Part shown: in pieces, positions 1-7,870 of the stretch | Numbering within the stretch: the stretch's first letter is position 1 | How the letters are laid out: each line of letters opens with the position of its first letter | The notes under the pieces: generated by a model | Seen by the model: the letters and a program-made list of their open reading frames with translations, nothing else | Database searches by the model: none | What the model was told of the DNA's origin: nothing | Position numbers and translations under genes: made by a program | From: Cystobacterineae bacterium | GTDB lineage: Bacteria > Myxococcota > Myxococcia > Myxococcales > Myxococcaceae | NCBI GenBank assembly: GCA_009782175.1 | Contig: WRKR01000003.1 | Coordinates: 1-64,000 of the forward strand | Direction of reading: 5' to 3' | Length of the DNA: 64,000 nt

Positions 1-243
1 TTATGGAGGGGGGGGGGTGGGGGGGGGCTTTAGCTCCCCTTTAAAAAGTGACTTGCCGAAGGCAAGCCGCGCCCGCAGGGCGAAAAAACCCTTCGCCGGA
101 GGCGACCCCCCCCCCCCCCGGAGGGAAAAAAACAACCCCCCCCCCACAAAAAAACTTTTTCCTTTGAAAACAGCCGGGCCGCAGGCCCACTCTGAAAAAC
201 AAACCCTGCCCGGGAGGGCAAATAAAACCCTTTAAAATCGGTT
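1..243. repeat. GC-rich hairpin array with G and C homopolymer runs
   Basis: No gene is seen here. The stretch holds two long G runs (about 7-27), C runs near 106-119 and 136-146, A-rich linkers, and at least five short perfect hairpins with 3-4 nt loops: CTTGCC/GGCAAG (51-65), CGCCC/GGGCG (about 70-82), TCGCC/GGCGA (about 93-105), GGGCC/GGCCC (about 177-189) and TGCCC/GGGCA (207-220). The one nearest queG, followed by T-rich sequence on the minus strand, could be its terminator. The rest are unexplained, and the left edge is cut by the window. Homopolymers of this length are also prone to sequencing error. Confidence 0.6.
195..220 (-). terminator. Possible intrinsic terminator after queG
   Basis: On the minus strand, 24 bases beyond the queG stop, a 5-bp stem TGCCC/GGGCA with a 4-nt loop is followed by GGGTTTGTTTTT. 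The stem is short but GC-only apart from one pair, and the T-rich tail is in the right place for Rho-independent termination. Further hairpins lie beyond it. Confidence 0.4.
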
Positions 244-1161
244 TTAGGGTTTCTCCTCCTGAGCTATAGGGTTTTCGGACAAAGCATAGGCGGCGTTGCG
301 GCGAAGGCCTTCGGCTTTGGCGCGCATAAGGGAGGTGCCCAGCAGCTGGGCATGCTCTGCCTCTCCCAGCTCCAAAAAGCGCTGCAGGGGCCAAAGCGCA
401 AAGGGCCGCGGTGCAAAAGCGGCATGCCCTGGCTTGGCCTTGCGGTTGTGGGGGCATACCTCCTGGCAACTGTCACAGCCAAATACCCACTTGCCCGACC
501 GGCCGCGCAAAGCCTCAGGCCAGGCCCCTCTGTTTTCTATGGTGTGGAAACTCAGGCAAAGGCGCGCGTCCACACGTCTGCCCTCTAAAATGGCGCCTGT
601 GGGGCAAGCCTCTATGCAGGCGCGGCAGTTGCCGCAAGCCTCCTTCAGGGGCTGGCCCACGCTGTCTGCGGGCTCATCCAAAAGCAAACTCGCCAGCAAA
701 AGCCAGGAGCCTTTGCCCGGGTGTATAAGGCAACCGTTTTTGCCCACAAAACCCAGGCCTGCTTTGGCGGCCCATACTTTTTCGAGCACCGGGCCACTGT
801 CCACAAAAGCCCGCATGCCCATGCCCGGGTAGGCCTCCCGCAAACAGGCCATCAGCTGCTTCAACCAGCCCTTAAACGTTTTGTGGTAATCCCTGCTGCG
901 CGCAAAACGCGCTACCACAGAGGGGGGGTGGGGGTGGAAATAAGGGCAAGCCAACACCACCACCGTTTGCGCCCTGGGCAACAGGCTTTGCACATTTAAA
1001 CGCACATCTGCCGTCTCCTTCAGCCAGGGCATGCCCTCCCCCAGGCCCTCTTCCAGCCATTGCCGCAAAAAACCGCCCTCCAAAGGCTCGGCTGCGGCAA
1101 AGCCACACAACTCAAAACCTATTTTTTGTGCGCACGCGGCAATGTAGGCGGTGTTAACCAA
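244..1161 (-). CDS. queG: Epoxyqueuosine reductase QueG
   Basis: This enzyme reduces epoxyqueuosine to queuosine in tRNA, the last step of Q biosynthesis, using a cobalamin cofactor and two [4Fe-4S] clusters in the cytoplasm. Seen in the 305 residues: the VDSGPVLEK segment with the probable catalytic Asp near 121, the first ferredoxin-like motif with Cys 176, 179, 182 and 186, and the second set at Cys 229, 232 and 236 with an additional Cys 202 in the CLSFHTIENRG segment. Length is slightly below the usual 310-380. The start is TTG (no ATG before residue 44) and lacks a clear Shine-Dalgarno site. It follows the cobalamin adenosyltransferase gene by 14 bases on the same strand, so the two are probably cotranscribed; both concern cobalamin chemistry. 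Confidence 0.9.
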   Translation of the reverse strand: MVNTAYIAACAQKIGFELCGFAAAEPLEGGFLRQWLEEGLGEGMPWLKETADVRLNVQSLLPRAQTVVVLACPYFHPHPPSVVARFARSRDYHKTFKGWLKQLMACLREAYPGMGMRAFVDSGPVLEKVWAAKAGLGFVGKNGCLIHPGKGSWLLLASLLLDEPADSVGQPLKEACGNCRACIEACPTGAILEGRRVDARLCLSFHTIENRGAWPEALRGRSGKWVFGCDSCQEVCPHNRKAKPGHAAFAPRPFALWPLQRFLELGEAEHAQLLGTSLMRAKAEGLRRNAAYALSENPIAQEEKP

Positions 1162-1175
1162 GGGAGGTATGGGGG

Positions 1176-1736
1176 CTATAAAGTATTTTTGGCTATGGGG
1201 AAAGAGGCCTCTTCCCCCTGGGCCTCAAGGTTTGCTGCGCGTGCCATGAGGAAAAGCATGTCCGAGAGGCGGTTTAAATAGGTCAGCAGCTCCTGGGGTA
1301 CCTCCTCTTGCCCAGAGAGGGCCACCACCTTGCGCTCGGCCCGCCGCGCTACAGCCCGGGCCATGTGCAAGGCGGCGCTTGGCTGTGGGCCTCCTGGCAA
1401 AATAAACTGCCTTAAGGGAGGCAGCTGCCGCTCAAAGGCTGCTATTTCTGCCTCCAGTTGCATAACCCAGGCCGGAGGGAGCGGCGCCACCCTGGCCGCC
1501 GCAGGGCTTTGGGGAGGGGAGGCCAAAACAGCCCCCACCGTCAACAGCTCCGTCTGTATACGCAGCACGGTTTCTTCTGCCGCTAGCCCAAGGCCCAAAC
1601 TCCTCGCAAAACCCAAAACACTGCTTAACTCATCTATGTCCCCATAGGCCTCCACACGCGCGGCATTTTTGGGCACGCGCATACCCCCATAGAGGGAGGT
1701 TTGGCCCCCATCCCCTTTTTTGGTGGTTATACTCAC
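1176..1736 (-). CDS. PduO-type ATP:cob(I)alamin adenosyltransferase
   Basis: It transfers the 5'-deoxyadenosyl group of ATP to cob(I)alamin, making adenosylcobalamin. Visible family motifs are the N-terminal ATP-binding TKKGDGGQTSLYGG, then RVEAYGDIDELSS, and near the C-terminus RAVARRAERKVVAL and YLNRLSDMLFLMAR. I chose the GTG at 1736 because AGGAG lies five bases upstream and the protein then begins directly before the ATP-binding motif; an ATG at 1766 would add ten residues without a ribosome site. The gene probably forms an operon with queG. Upstream lies a (GGGCT)n tract that may sit in its promoter. Family assignment is firm; which corrinoid pathway it serves cannot be told from this window. 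Confidence 0.88.
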   Translation of the reverse strand: MSITTKKGDGGQTSLYGGMRVPKNAARVEAYGDIDELSSVLGFARSLGLGLAAEETVLRIQTELLTVGAVLASPPQSPAAARVAPLPPAWVMQLEAEIAAFERQLPPLRQFILPGGPQPSAALHMARAVARRAERKVVALSGQEEVPQELLTYLNRLSDMLFLMARAANLEAQGEEASFPIAKNTL

Positions 1737-1777
1737 AAAAGCTCCTGTTTTTTTAAATGCCTTCAAAATATAAAAAA

Positions 1778-1810
1778 CCCAGCCCAGCCCAGCCCAGCCC
1801 AGCCCAGCCC
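1778..1810 (-). repeat. (GGGCT)n pentanucleotide repeat, G-quadruplex motif
   Basis: Seven GGG tracts separated by CT on the minus strand, immediately followed by TTTTTTATATTTTG, which contains a TATATT box-like sequence. The tract lies about 40-75 bases upstream of the adenosyltransferase start, where the -35 region or 5' leader would be. Copy-number slippage or quadruplex formation could affect expression; this is inference. Confidence 0.85.
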
Positions 1811-1858
1811 ACGCCAGGCCATGGGCAAGTTTTGCCTCTTTAAGCTTAACCCCTCGCC

Positions 1859-3469
1859 TTAAATTTGCCGTTTATAAGCTTCCAGGGGCAACTCCCATAC
1901 GTGTATGCCGCAAAACCTTGCACCTTCGGGGCACAGGGGGGAGAGGCCCCCCCACTTCCTCAGTGTGCAAGGGGGGGCCATCCACTGTGCCAGTTGAGGG
2001 TGTATTTTCCCCAGTTGCAGCACTTCCTCTTTGGAGCTTTGCCAAATTTCCTCTTGTGCGAGGTAGCACAGGCGTTGTGTCCATTTGTGTTTAAAATAGG
2101 GCAAGGCGCCGGATTCCACAAAGCGTATAGGGAAGGCGTTGGGCAAAAGCAGGAGGGCCGTTTCAGGGCTTATGTTGGCTTCCAACAAGGCCTCTATGCT
2201 GTGCCAGAGGGTATTGGCCACCTTATAAAAGGCCTCTTCTGCCTGGGGCAGGGCTTTAATGAGGTTGGGCACTATAATATCCACGTGGCCCGGCACAAAA
2301 TGGGTATGCAGCCAGGGCCTGGAGGCGCCCAGGGTGCGGTGGCGTTGGTTTTGGCTGTCCGCGGCATGGGAGAGTTTCTTTTTAAAGCTATAGTGTGCAT
2401 GCAGCAGGCACCGGCCCAGGTGGCTGAAGCTGTCCAAGTTCAGCGTTTGTGTCAGCAGGGGGTTTTTTTCAGGGGAGAGCAGCAGGCGCCAGGCCTCGGG
2501 GTTGGGCAGGGCTGTGGGGCACAGGCCTAAAGTGGTACGCAGGGCTTCGGCCAGCAGTGTGGGGGCTTGAGGGCTGAAGCCGACGAGGCGGGAGGAGAGG
2601 CCGTCCAACTCCGCATCAAAGGCCTCGAGGAAGGCATGGGTACCGAGGCGGGCATGGGGGCCAGAGGCCAAATAAGGCCACTCGGGTGTTTGGTCGAGGG
2701 GCAATGGGTCCTCAATGGTGTTAAAAAACTCCGCATCCTCCGCGCGCACGCATTGCAGCATGGCTTGCACCACATAGGCCACCTCGGCCGGCACATCGGC
2801 ATGCTGGCAAATGCGCGCATAGCGGTGCAGCGTCAGCGCTGAAACCGTATGGTAAAGCTGTGCCAGCGTGCCCAGCGGCAGCACATAGCGCGCGGCCTCC
2901 TGGGCCTTTTTTTGTATTTCCCCTTGCCATTGAGGGGCCTTGGCTTTGCGTGCGGGGAAAACGCGAAAAAAGGCCTCTGAGGCGACGGGGAGCAGCAAGG
3001 TGCACAGTTGGCTATAGCCCTCCATGGCTGTTTGCACGGCTTGGTGCCAGAGGTTTAAGCATGTGGGGGGGAGGGCGGGGGTTATCATGTTTTCGGGTTT
3101 TATGTGCACATAGCGTTGGCTCACCTGCTCTGAGTTATAAAAGGGGTGGGCGTGGAAAAAGCACCAGAGGGCCTGTCGGCTAATGTTTTCAATGGCAAAT
3201 TGGAAGTGGGCGTGTTGCCAGAGGGTATGGTGGCCTGCGCGGAAGGTGCTTTGGGCCAACCTATCCCTCTGTTGGAGGGAGGCCTGGGAGTGGGCCACCT
3301 CTTCCTCTTCCACCAGTTGAGGGGAATAGCAGCTGCGTGCAGCGGCAATGGCATTGTTGAGGGCCTTGGGCCCGAAGCTACGTATAAGCCTCACCCTGGG
3401 GGGCGCAGAAAGGTATGGGGGGTGCACAGAGGCGGGTTTAAAGCAAAATGCATTTTTCGCCCAATACAT
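1859..3469 (-). CDS. Two-domain ThyX-like (FAD-dependent thymidylate synthase family) protein
   Basis: ThyX proteins methylate dUMP using methylene-folate and FAD. This 536-residue protein, about twice the usual 220-250, appears to hold two copies of the fold. The first (about 25-260) shows the ThyX signature context: GHHTLWQHAHFQFAIENISR followed by SEQVSQRY (113-120), and later ARYVLPLGTLAQL. The usual RHRxxS signature is replaced by HAHPFYNS (106-113). The second half (about 335-536) contains DSQNQRHRTLGASRP, where RHR is present at 376-378. Long ThyX-related proteins of this kind are, as far as I recall, found in deltaproteobacterial lineages; whether they make dTMP is uncertain. The ATG at 3469 has no ribosome site; a GTG at about 3394, just before the conserved start of the domain, is an alternative. 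Confidence 0.7.
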   Translation of the reverse strand: MYWAKNAFCFKPASVHPPYLSAPPRVRLIRSFGPKALNNAIAAARSCYSPQLVEEEEVAHSQASLQQRDRLAQSTFRAGHHTLWQHAHFQFAIENISRQALWCFFHAHPFYNSEQVSQRYVHIKPENMITPALPPTCLNLWHQAVQTAMEGYSQLCTLLLPVASEAFFRVFPARKAKAPQWQGEIQKKAQEAARYVLPLGTLAQLYHTVSALTLHRYARICQHADVPAEVAYVVQAMLQCVRAEDAEFFNTIEDPLPLDQTPEWPYLASGPHARLGTHAFLEAFDAELDGLSSRLVGFSPQAPTLLAEALRTTLGLCPTALPNPEAWRLLLSPEKNPLLTQTLNLDSFSHLGRCLLHAHYSFKKKLSHAADSQNQRHRTLGASRPWLHTHFVPGHVDIIVPNLIKALPQAEEAFYKVANTLWHSIEALLEANISPETALLLLPNAFPIRFVESGALPYFKHKWTQRLCYLAQEEIWQSSKEEVLQLGKIHPQLAQWMAPPCTLRKWGGLSPLCPEGARFCGIHVWELPLEAYKRQI

Positions 3470-3542
3470 TTAGCGCCTTATTTAATAGCGCCTTATTGAA
3501 GGGGAGCGGGTTTAAGGGGAGTGGGGGGAAACAACACCCCAC

Positions 3543-5099
3543 TCAAAGCCCCAACCAGTTGCGTCTGTCTATAACTCGGCAGCTGATGGCAAAGCGCATA
3601 TCGCTTTCTTGTATATCCCCATGGTTTTCCAGGTCAGCGCGTGTCCTGGCCAAGCGCAAAATCCGGTCATGCGCTCTGGCGGAGAGGCCGAAGTGGCGCA
3701 CAGCGCGCTCCAAGTCTTCCCTGGCGCGCCCGGTTGTTTGGCAATGTGCTGCAAGCAGCTTGGGCCCCATTTGCGCATTGAGGCGTATAGAGGGCGTTTC
3801 TACAAAGCGTGCCTGTTGCCTCTGCCTGGCGGCGGCAATGCGCTCCTGGTAATAGGAGGAGGGTTTTTCTTTCAGCTCCAAAGCCAGTATTTTTTGTGCA
3901 TCCACGGGGCGTGTTTCCAGGGTTGCATCAATTCTGTCCAAAAAGGGGCCTGAGAGGCGGGCGTGGTATTCCAAAACCCTTCTGGGTGGACAGCGGCACT
4001 CTCTGTCTTTCACGTTAAAATAGCCACAGGGGCATGGGTTCATCGCGGCAACCAGCATAAAGAGGCAAGGGTAGTTAATGCGTTGGTTGGCGCGTGCAAG
4101 CCTGACGGTGCCTTCTTCCAGGGGTTGGCGGAGCACCTCGAGTACATGCTTTTTAAATTCTGGAAGCTCATCCAAAAAGAGGAGGCCGTTGTGCGCGAGG
4201 GAAAGTTCTCCTGGGCGGGTTTGGGAGCCACCGCCTACCATTCCCGCATCCGTAATGGTGTGGTGTGGAGCTCGGAAAGGGCGTTCTGTCATCAGCGCAT
4301 TCTCCCGGCGGAGCATGCCGGCGACGGAATAAATTTTTGTCACCTCCAAAGCCTCTTCAAAACCCATGGGGGGGAGCAAGCCGGGCATTCTCTTGGCCAG
4401 CATGGTTTTTCCGGAGCCTGGTGGGCCGCACATTAACACGTTGTGTCCACCCGCTGCGGCGACCTCCAGCGCATCTTTAATTTCGGATTGGCCGCGCACC
4501 TCACTCATGTCCACCCCACAAGCGTAGGGTGTTGCCGTTTGTTCCCTCAGGGTGTGCATGGTTTGGGGGGCATAGGCTTCCAAGGGTTTTTCATGGGAGA
4601 GGTGTTGTATAACTTCTCTTAAGTGGTGGGCGCCAAAAACCTGTATATGGTCAACCAAAGCCGCTTCTGCTGCATTGGCATGGGGGACAACAATGGCCTG
4701 CATGCGGTGGTTGCGTGCGGCTATGGCCAGGGAGAGTACGCCGCGTATAGGCTTGAGAGCGCCATCCAGGGAGAGCTCTCCGCCAAACACAAAGCGGCAG
4801 AGTTGTTGGTTGGAAAACAAGCCAAAGGCGGAGAGCACCCCCAAAGCAATGGGCAACTCAAAAGTGGCACTGTCCTTGCGCAAATCCGCAGGCGCCAGGT
4901 TCACCGTAATGCGTTTTTGTGGAATCTCAAAACCGGCATTTTTGACGGCTGAAGCCACGCGCACTTTGCTCTCTTTGGCAGCCCCTTCCGTCAGCCCGAC
5001 CACATTAAAAAACGGAAGCCCCAGGCTGACGTCAACTTCGGCCTCCACCAATACAGCATCAATCCCCACAAGGGCTGCAGAAAACACCTTCGCCAACAT
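3543..5099 (-). CDS. comM: YifB/ComM family Mg-chelatase-like AAA+ ATPase
   Basis: ComM is a hexameric helicase that extends branch migration during natural transformation in some bacteria; the family is widespread and its role elsewhere is less certain. The protein (about 518 residues, family size about 500) begins MLAKVFSAALVGI, typical of YifB, with the N-terminal ChlI-like domain, the ATPase core with Walker A GPPGSGKT (about residue 225), Walker B GLLFLDELPEF, a Cys-rich CPCGYFNVKDRECRC insert, and the C-terminal Mg-chelatase lid. ATG 5099 is preferred over an in-frame GTG at 5105 because GAGGTGGGA precedes it. It is followed, 73 bases on, by the ThyX-like gene on the same strand. No other competence gene is in the window. 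Confidence 0.92.
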   Translation of the reverse strand: MLAKVFSAALVGIDAVLVEAEVDVSLGLPFFNVVGLTEGAAKESKVRVASAVKNAGFEIPQKRITVNLAPADLRKDSATFELPIALGVLSAFGLFSNQQLCRFVFGGELSLDGALKPIRGVLSLAIAARNHRMQAIVVPHANAAEAALVDHIQVFGAHHLREVIQHLSHEKPLEAYAPQTMHTLREQTATPYACGVDMSEVRGQSEIKDALEVAAAGGHNVLMCGPPGSGKTMLAKRMPGLLPPMGFEEALEVTKIYSVAGMLRRENALMTERPFRAPHHTITDAGMVGGGSQTRPGELSLAHNGLLFLDELPEFKKHVLEVLRQPLEEGTVRLARANQRINYPCLFMLVAAMNPCPCGYFNVKDRECRCPPRRVLEYHARLSGPFLDRIDATLETRPVDAQKILALELKEKPSSYYQERIAAARQRQQARFVETPSIRLNAQMGPKLLAAHCQTTGRAREDLERAVRHFGLSARAHDRILRLARTRADLENHGDIQESDMRFAISCRVIDRRNWLGL

Positions 5100-5201
5100 T
5101 CCCACCTCACGCGCGCTTCAACATGTACATAGCCACCCTAGCCCATTTTTTGCCCGCCGGCTTGAAAAATAAAGCCCCTGTTTAAAATATACCAGGAGGC
5201 C

Positions 5202-5681
5202 CTAGGGCAGGGGCATGCTTTCTTCTGTGGGAGGTACGGGGGTATTTTCCAGGGGGGCTACAAGCAAGCCCAAAGCCAGGGCGCCGGCTTGCCTGGCCCC
5301 ATCCAAGGCGAAAACAACTCTTTCATAACCGGCTTGGCCGTCTATGGAAAAAAAAACAACACGCTCAGCGTGGTTGTTTTTGGCAGCCAGCACTCTGCTT
5401 AACTTGTGGACATAGTCACCTTCTGGGAGGCTTTGCTGGTTTAAATAGAGTGTACCTGTTTTGTCCACGGAAACGACCAGCTGTCCTTGGGGCATTTCTT
5501 CTATGTTGTCCACCCAGTTGTCCTCGGGCAGGTGGATGGCAATGGTTTTCTCCAGCAGGGGGGCAAGCACCATAAAAACAATCAGCAGCACCAGCACCAC
5601 ATCCACCAAAGGGGCAACATTAATGCTGGAGTGGGGGGGGTTGAGTTGAGCTGGCAAAATGCGTGTTTTTTTGTGGCGCAT
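5202..5681 (-). CDS. exbD: ExbD/TolR family protein (second copy)
   Basis: An inner-membrane partner of ExbB that uses the proton gradient to drive TonB or a Tol-like system. The 159 residues have a short cytoplasmic N-terminus, one transmembrane segment (about 26-46) carrying the conserved Asp 27 in the NVAPLVDVVLVLL motif, and a periplasmic domain. Its ATG shares a base with the stop of the preceding exbD (TAATG), so translation is coupled. Two non-identical ExbD proteins behind one ExbB suggest a mixed stator, a common arrangement in deltaproteobacterial TonB clusters. The hydrophilic C-terminus is family-typical. Confidence 0.9.
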   Translation of the reverse strand: MRHKKTRILPAQLNPPHSSINVAPLVDVVLVLLIVFMVLAPLLEKTIAIHLPEDNWVDNIEEMPQGQLVVSVDKTGTLYLNQQSLPEGDYVHKLSRVLAAKNNHAERVVFFSIDGQAGYERVVFALDGARQAGALALGLLVAPLENTPVPPTEESMPLP

Positions 5682-6103
5682 TAACTTCCTTTTCTCTCTT
5701 CAACAGCCAGAGCAATGTGTTTAAAGCCTGTCTGTTGGAGTGCCTCCAGGAGGGGGCGTATTTCTTCAAAGGGAAGCGTTTTGTCTCCTTTGAGGAGAAT
5801 TTCCTTTAAGCCTTGAGTGCTCAGCTGTTGTTGTATTTCCTTGGCGAGGGCCTTTTTGGAAAGCTGTTTCTCATTGAAAAAAATGGCTTTGTCCTGGCGT
5901 ATGGAAATAACCCAAGGCTCAGGTTTTGGGGTGCTTGTTTTTTCATGGGCATGGGGGGTTGCCTGAGGGAGTGCCACGGCTTTTCCCTTTTGCAACAGAG
6001 GTGCAACCACCATAAAAATAATCAGCAACACCAACACCACATCCACCAGGGGCGTAATGTTTATTTCAGTTTTCACCGCGCTTTTCGGGTTGAGCACCGG
6101 CAT
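5681..6103 (-). CDS. exbD: ExbD/TolR family protein (first copy)
   Basis: Same family as its downstream neighbour: one transmembrane helix with the proton-relay Asp 21 in NITPLVDVVLVLLIIFM, then a periplasmic domain (140 residues in all). A longer reading frame extends to 6208, but ATG 6103 is chosen because AAAGGAG lies about six bases upstream and the protein then starts just before the membrane helix, as ExbD proteins do. The start lies inside the end of exbB (38-base overlap), so the two are probably translationally coupled. Confidence 0.9.
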   Translation of the reverse strand: MPVLNPKSAVKTEINITPLVDVVLVLLIIFMVVAPLLQKGKAVALPQATPHAHEKTSTPKPEPWVISIRQDKAIFFNEKQLSKKALAKEIQQQLSTQGLKEILLKGDKTLPFEEIRPLLEALQQTGFKHIALAVEERKGS

Positions 6104-6791
6104 GCCGCCTTTCTCCTTTCTCCAGGGTGGCTTGGCTTTCCAAAAAGAGGGCAATGCCGTCGAGAAACTCATTGGAGGCCTCGGCAATGTCCACAGCCCG
6201 CGCCTCAACCCATGCTTGCAAATAGTTATAGGCCATGAGGGTGGGAATGGCTACAAGCAAGCCCAAAGCCGTCGTCACCAAAGCCTCAGCAATGCCGGCA
6301 GAAACGGTGTCCAGCCCGCCTCCCCCTTTTTGGGCCATTAACTCAAAGGCCGTCACAATGCCCATAACCGTCCCCATCAACCCAACAAAAGGCGCTGTGG
6401 AAGCCACCGTGGCCAGCCACCCCAACCCGCGCTTCATCTGTTGAATTTCTCGAGCGCCTTGCCGCTCCAGGCTGCGGGCGATGGACTCTAGCGCCATGTC
6501 CGGACGCTGGGCTCTGCTTTTAAAAACTTTAAAACCCAGGCTGAGTATACGCCCCACATGCCCCAACGCTTCTCCATAGTGGGCTTGGGCAGCCCCATGG
6601 AAGCCACCTCTTTCCAGGTTTTTTTCCAGGGCGGACAAAAAACGCAGAGAGTGGCGCTTGCTGGTGAAGAAGACCATGAGGCGCTCCACAAAAACCAGCA
6701 AGCTGCCCAAGGACATGAGCAGCAGAATGACAACAACCGTTTTAGCGAAGGGCCCCATTTGGGCCCACAACTGTGTTAGAGAAAAATCCAT
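6066..6791 (-). CDS. exbB: ExbB/TolQ/MotA proton channel protein
   Basis: The channel subunit of the ExbBD motor in the inner membrane; it would power the TonB protein encoded upstream. The 241 residues show an N-terminal transmembrane segment (about 15-33), a cytoplasmic loop, and two C-terminal helices with GLGWLATVASTAPFVGLMGT and the GLGLLVAIPTLMAYNYL segment, both hallmarks of the MotA/TolQ/ExbB domain. It heads the run exbB-exbD-exbD. tonB lies 185 bases upstream on the same strand, so they may share a transcript or have separate promoters. Confidence 0.93.
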   Translation of the reverse strand: MDFSLTQLWAQMGPFAKTVVVILLLMSLGSLLVFVERLMVFFTSKRHSLRFLSALEKNLERGGFHGAAQAHYGEALGHVGRILSLGFKVFKSRAQRPDMALESIARSLERQGAREIQQMKRGLGWLATVASTAPFVGLMGTVMGIVTAFELMAQKGGGGLDTVSAGIAEALVTTALGLLVAIPTLMAYNYLQAWVEARAVDIAEASNEFLDGIALFLESQATLEKGERRHAGAQPEKRGEN

Positions 6792-6830
6792 CCTTGCGCG
6801 TGCCTTTGCTGCTTAAAGAGGGAAGCGGCC

Positions 6831-6907
6831 TAGAGCGCCTCCACGGTGCGGTGTTCCTTCGTCAGGTTTCATTTTTGCCTAAGCTCGCCTCCATTGAAAC
6901 CGCTCTA
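6831..6907. repeat. Possible degenerate palindromic element (TAGAGCG termini)
   Basis: The gap between tonB and exbB holds TAGAGCG at its left and CGCTCTA at its right, with GAAAC next to the right end, resembling the TAGACCG...GAAACGGTCTA ends of the elements at 23162 and 50959. The arms are not complementary beyond about seven bases, so this is at best a decayed relative. Confidence 0.25.
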
Positions 6908-6976
6908 TAGCTCCATTTAACCCTCCTTCGGTATATGCATGTGTACAACAGTTTGGGGAACGGTTTAGAGGACGGT

Positions 6977-7762
6977 TTAGGGGAGTTTAAGGCGAATGTG
7001 GATGTTATAGTCCACGGCAATGGGTTTGCCCTGAAAGGTGCTGGGTGCATATTGGCGCATATAAAGGTAGCTCAAAATGGCCTCATCCATATAGGGCAGC
7101 CTCTGTATAAAGCGGCAGTTTTCAACATTCCCCTCCACCGTAATGGTGCAGCGCACCACCGCCAGCCCCTCAATGCGCGCCCTTAAAGCCTCTTGGCTAT
7201 ATACCACCTCCGCAGGGTTTTTCATCAGCTTCGGGCGGAGCATGCCCTCACCAAAAGGAATAACCCCCGCAGCGGAGCCCTCCATAACAGGGCTGCCTAT
7301 GGGGCCAGGCTTCCCATGGAGCGTAGGGTCAAAATGCGTATGAGGGTTTCCACCTTCCACACCATATGCCTCACTGTGAGGGTGGGCCAACGCGCTGCTC
7401 TGCTCAGGCATCTCTTCAGGCGCGCTTTCAGGCGGCTCTTCTGAGGGAATGGCCAGGGGCTTCACCATCCTCTTTTTCTGAAGTGCGGATGTCCGTGGCT
7501 GTGGTTTCTCCTGCGGTGGTGGCGGTGGCGGTGGTGGCGCTTCTATGGCTATAGGCGGCTGCGCCCTGCTTGGGGGCAAGCTGTTATAGAGGATGACTTC
7601 CACGTGGGTGCTTTCTGGCAGAGGCTTGGTTTGCCCTACATGTTGGGTTGAAAACCACAAGGCCCCCAGGAGGGCCGCCGCATGCACGGCGAGGGCAATG
7701 CAAAGCCCGACGCCATATTGGGGTTTTGGCAAAGTGTTTCGTTTGAGTATGGAATCGAACAT
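6977..7762 (-). CDS. tonB: TonB family energy transducer
   Basis: TonB spans the periplasm and passes energy from ExbBD to outer-membrane receptors. The 261-residue protein has a short cytoplasmic N-terminus, one transmembrane helix (about 20-40, GLCIALAVHAAALLGALWF), a proline-rich stretch with eight consecutive prolines (about 72-79), and a C-terminal TonB domain with RIEGLAVVRCTITVEGNVEN and a terminal VDYNIHIRLKLP strand. It is divergent from the TonB-dependent receptor 108 bases away, which is its likely partner, and is upstream of exbB-exbD-exbD on the same strand. Confidence 0.92.
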   Translation of the reverse strand: MFDSILKRNTLPKPQYGVGLCIALAVHAAALLGALWFSTQHVGQTKPLPESTHVEVILYNSLPPSRAQPPIAIEAPPPPPPPPQEKPQPRTSALQKKRMVKPLAIPSEEPPESAPEEMPEQSSALAHPHSEAYGVEGGNPHTHFDPTLHGKPGPIGSPVMEGSAAGVIPFGEGMLRPKLMKNPAEVVYSQEALRARIEGLAVVRCTITVEGNVENCRFIQRLPYMDEAILSYLYMRQYAPSTFQGKPIAVDYNIHIRLKLP

Positions 7763-7870
7763 GAAACTTTAACCCACCGCTTGCGACATGTTTTTTTAAC
7801 AATAAAGCTTCCACCTGAAGAATCTAAAAAGTAGCTTAGCCCAATCCCCCTATCACTCGGAGGTTTCTTC

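Noticed and set aside
7763-7870. Cobalamin riboswitch upstream of the TonB-dependent receptor
   Set aside because: Only 108 bases lie between the divergent genes and no B12-box-like sequence is present.
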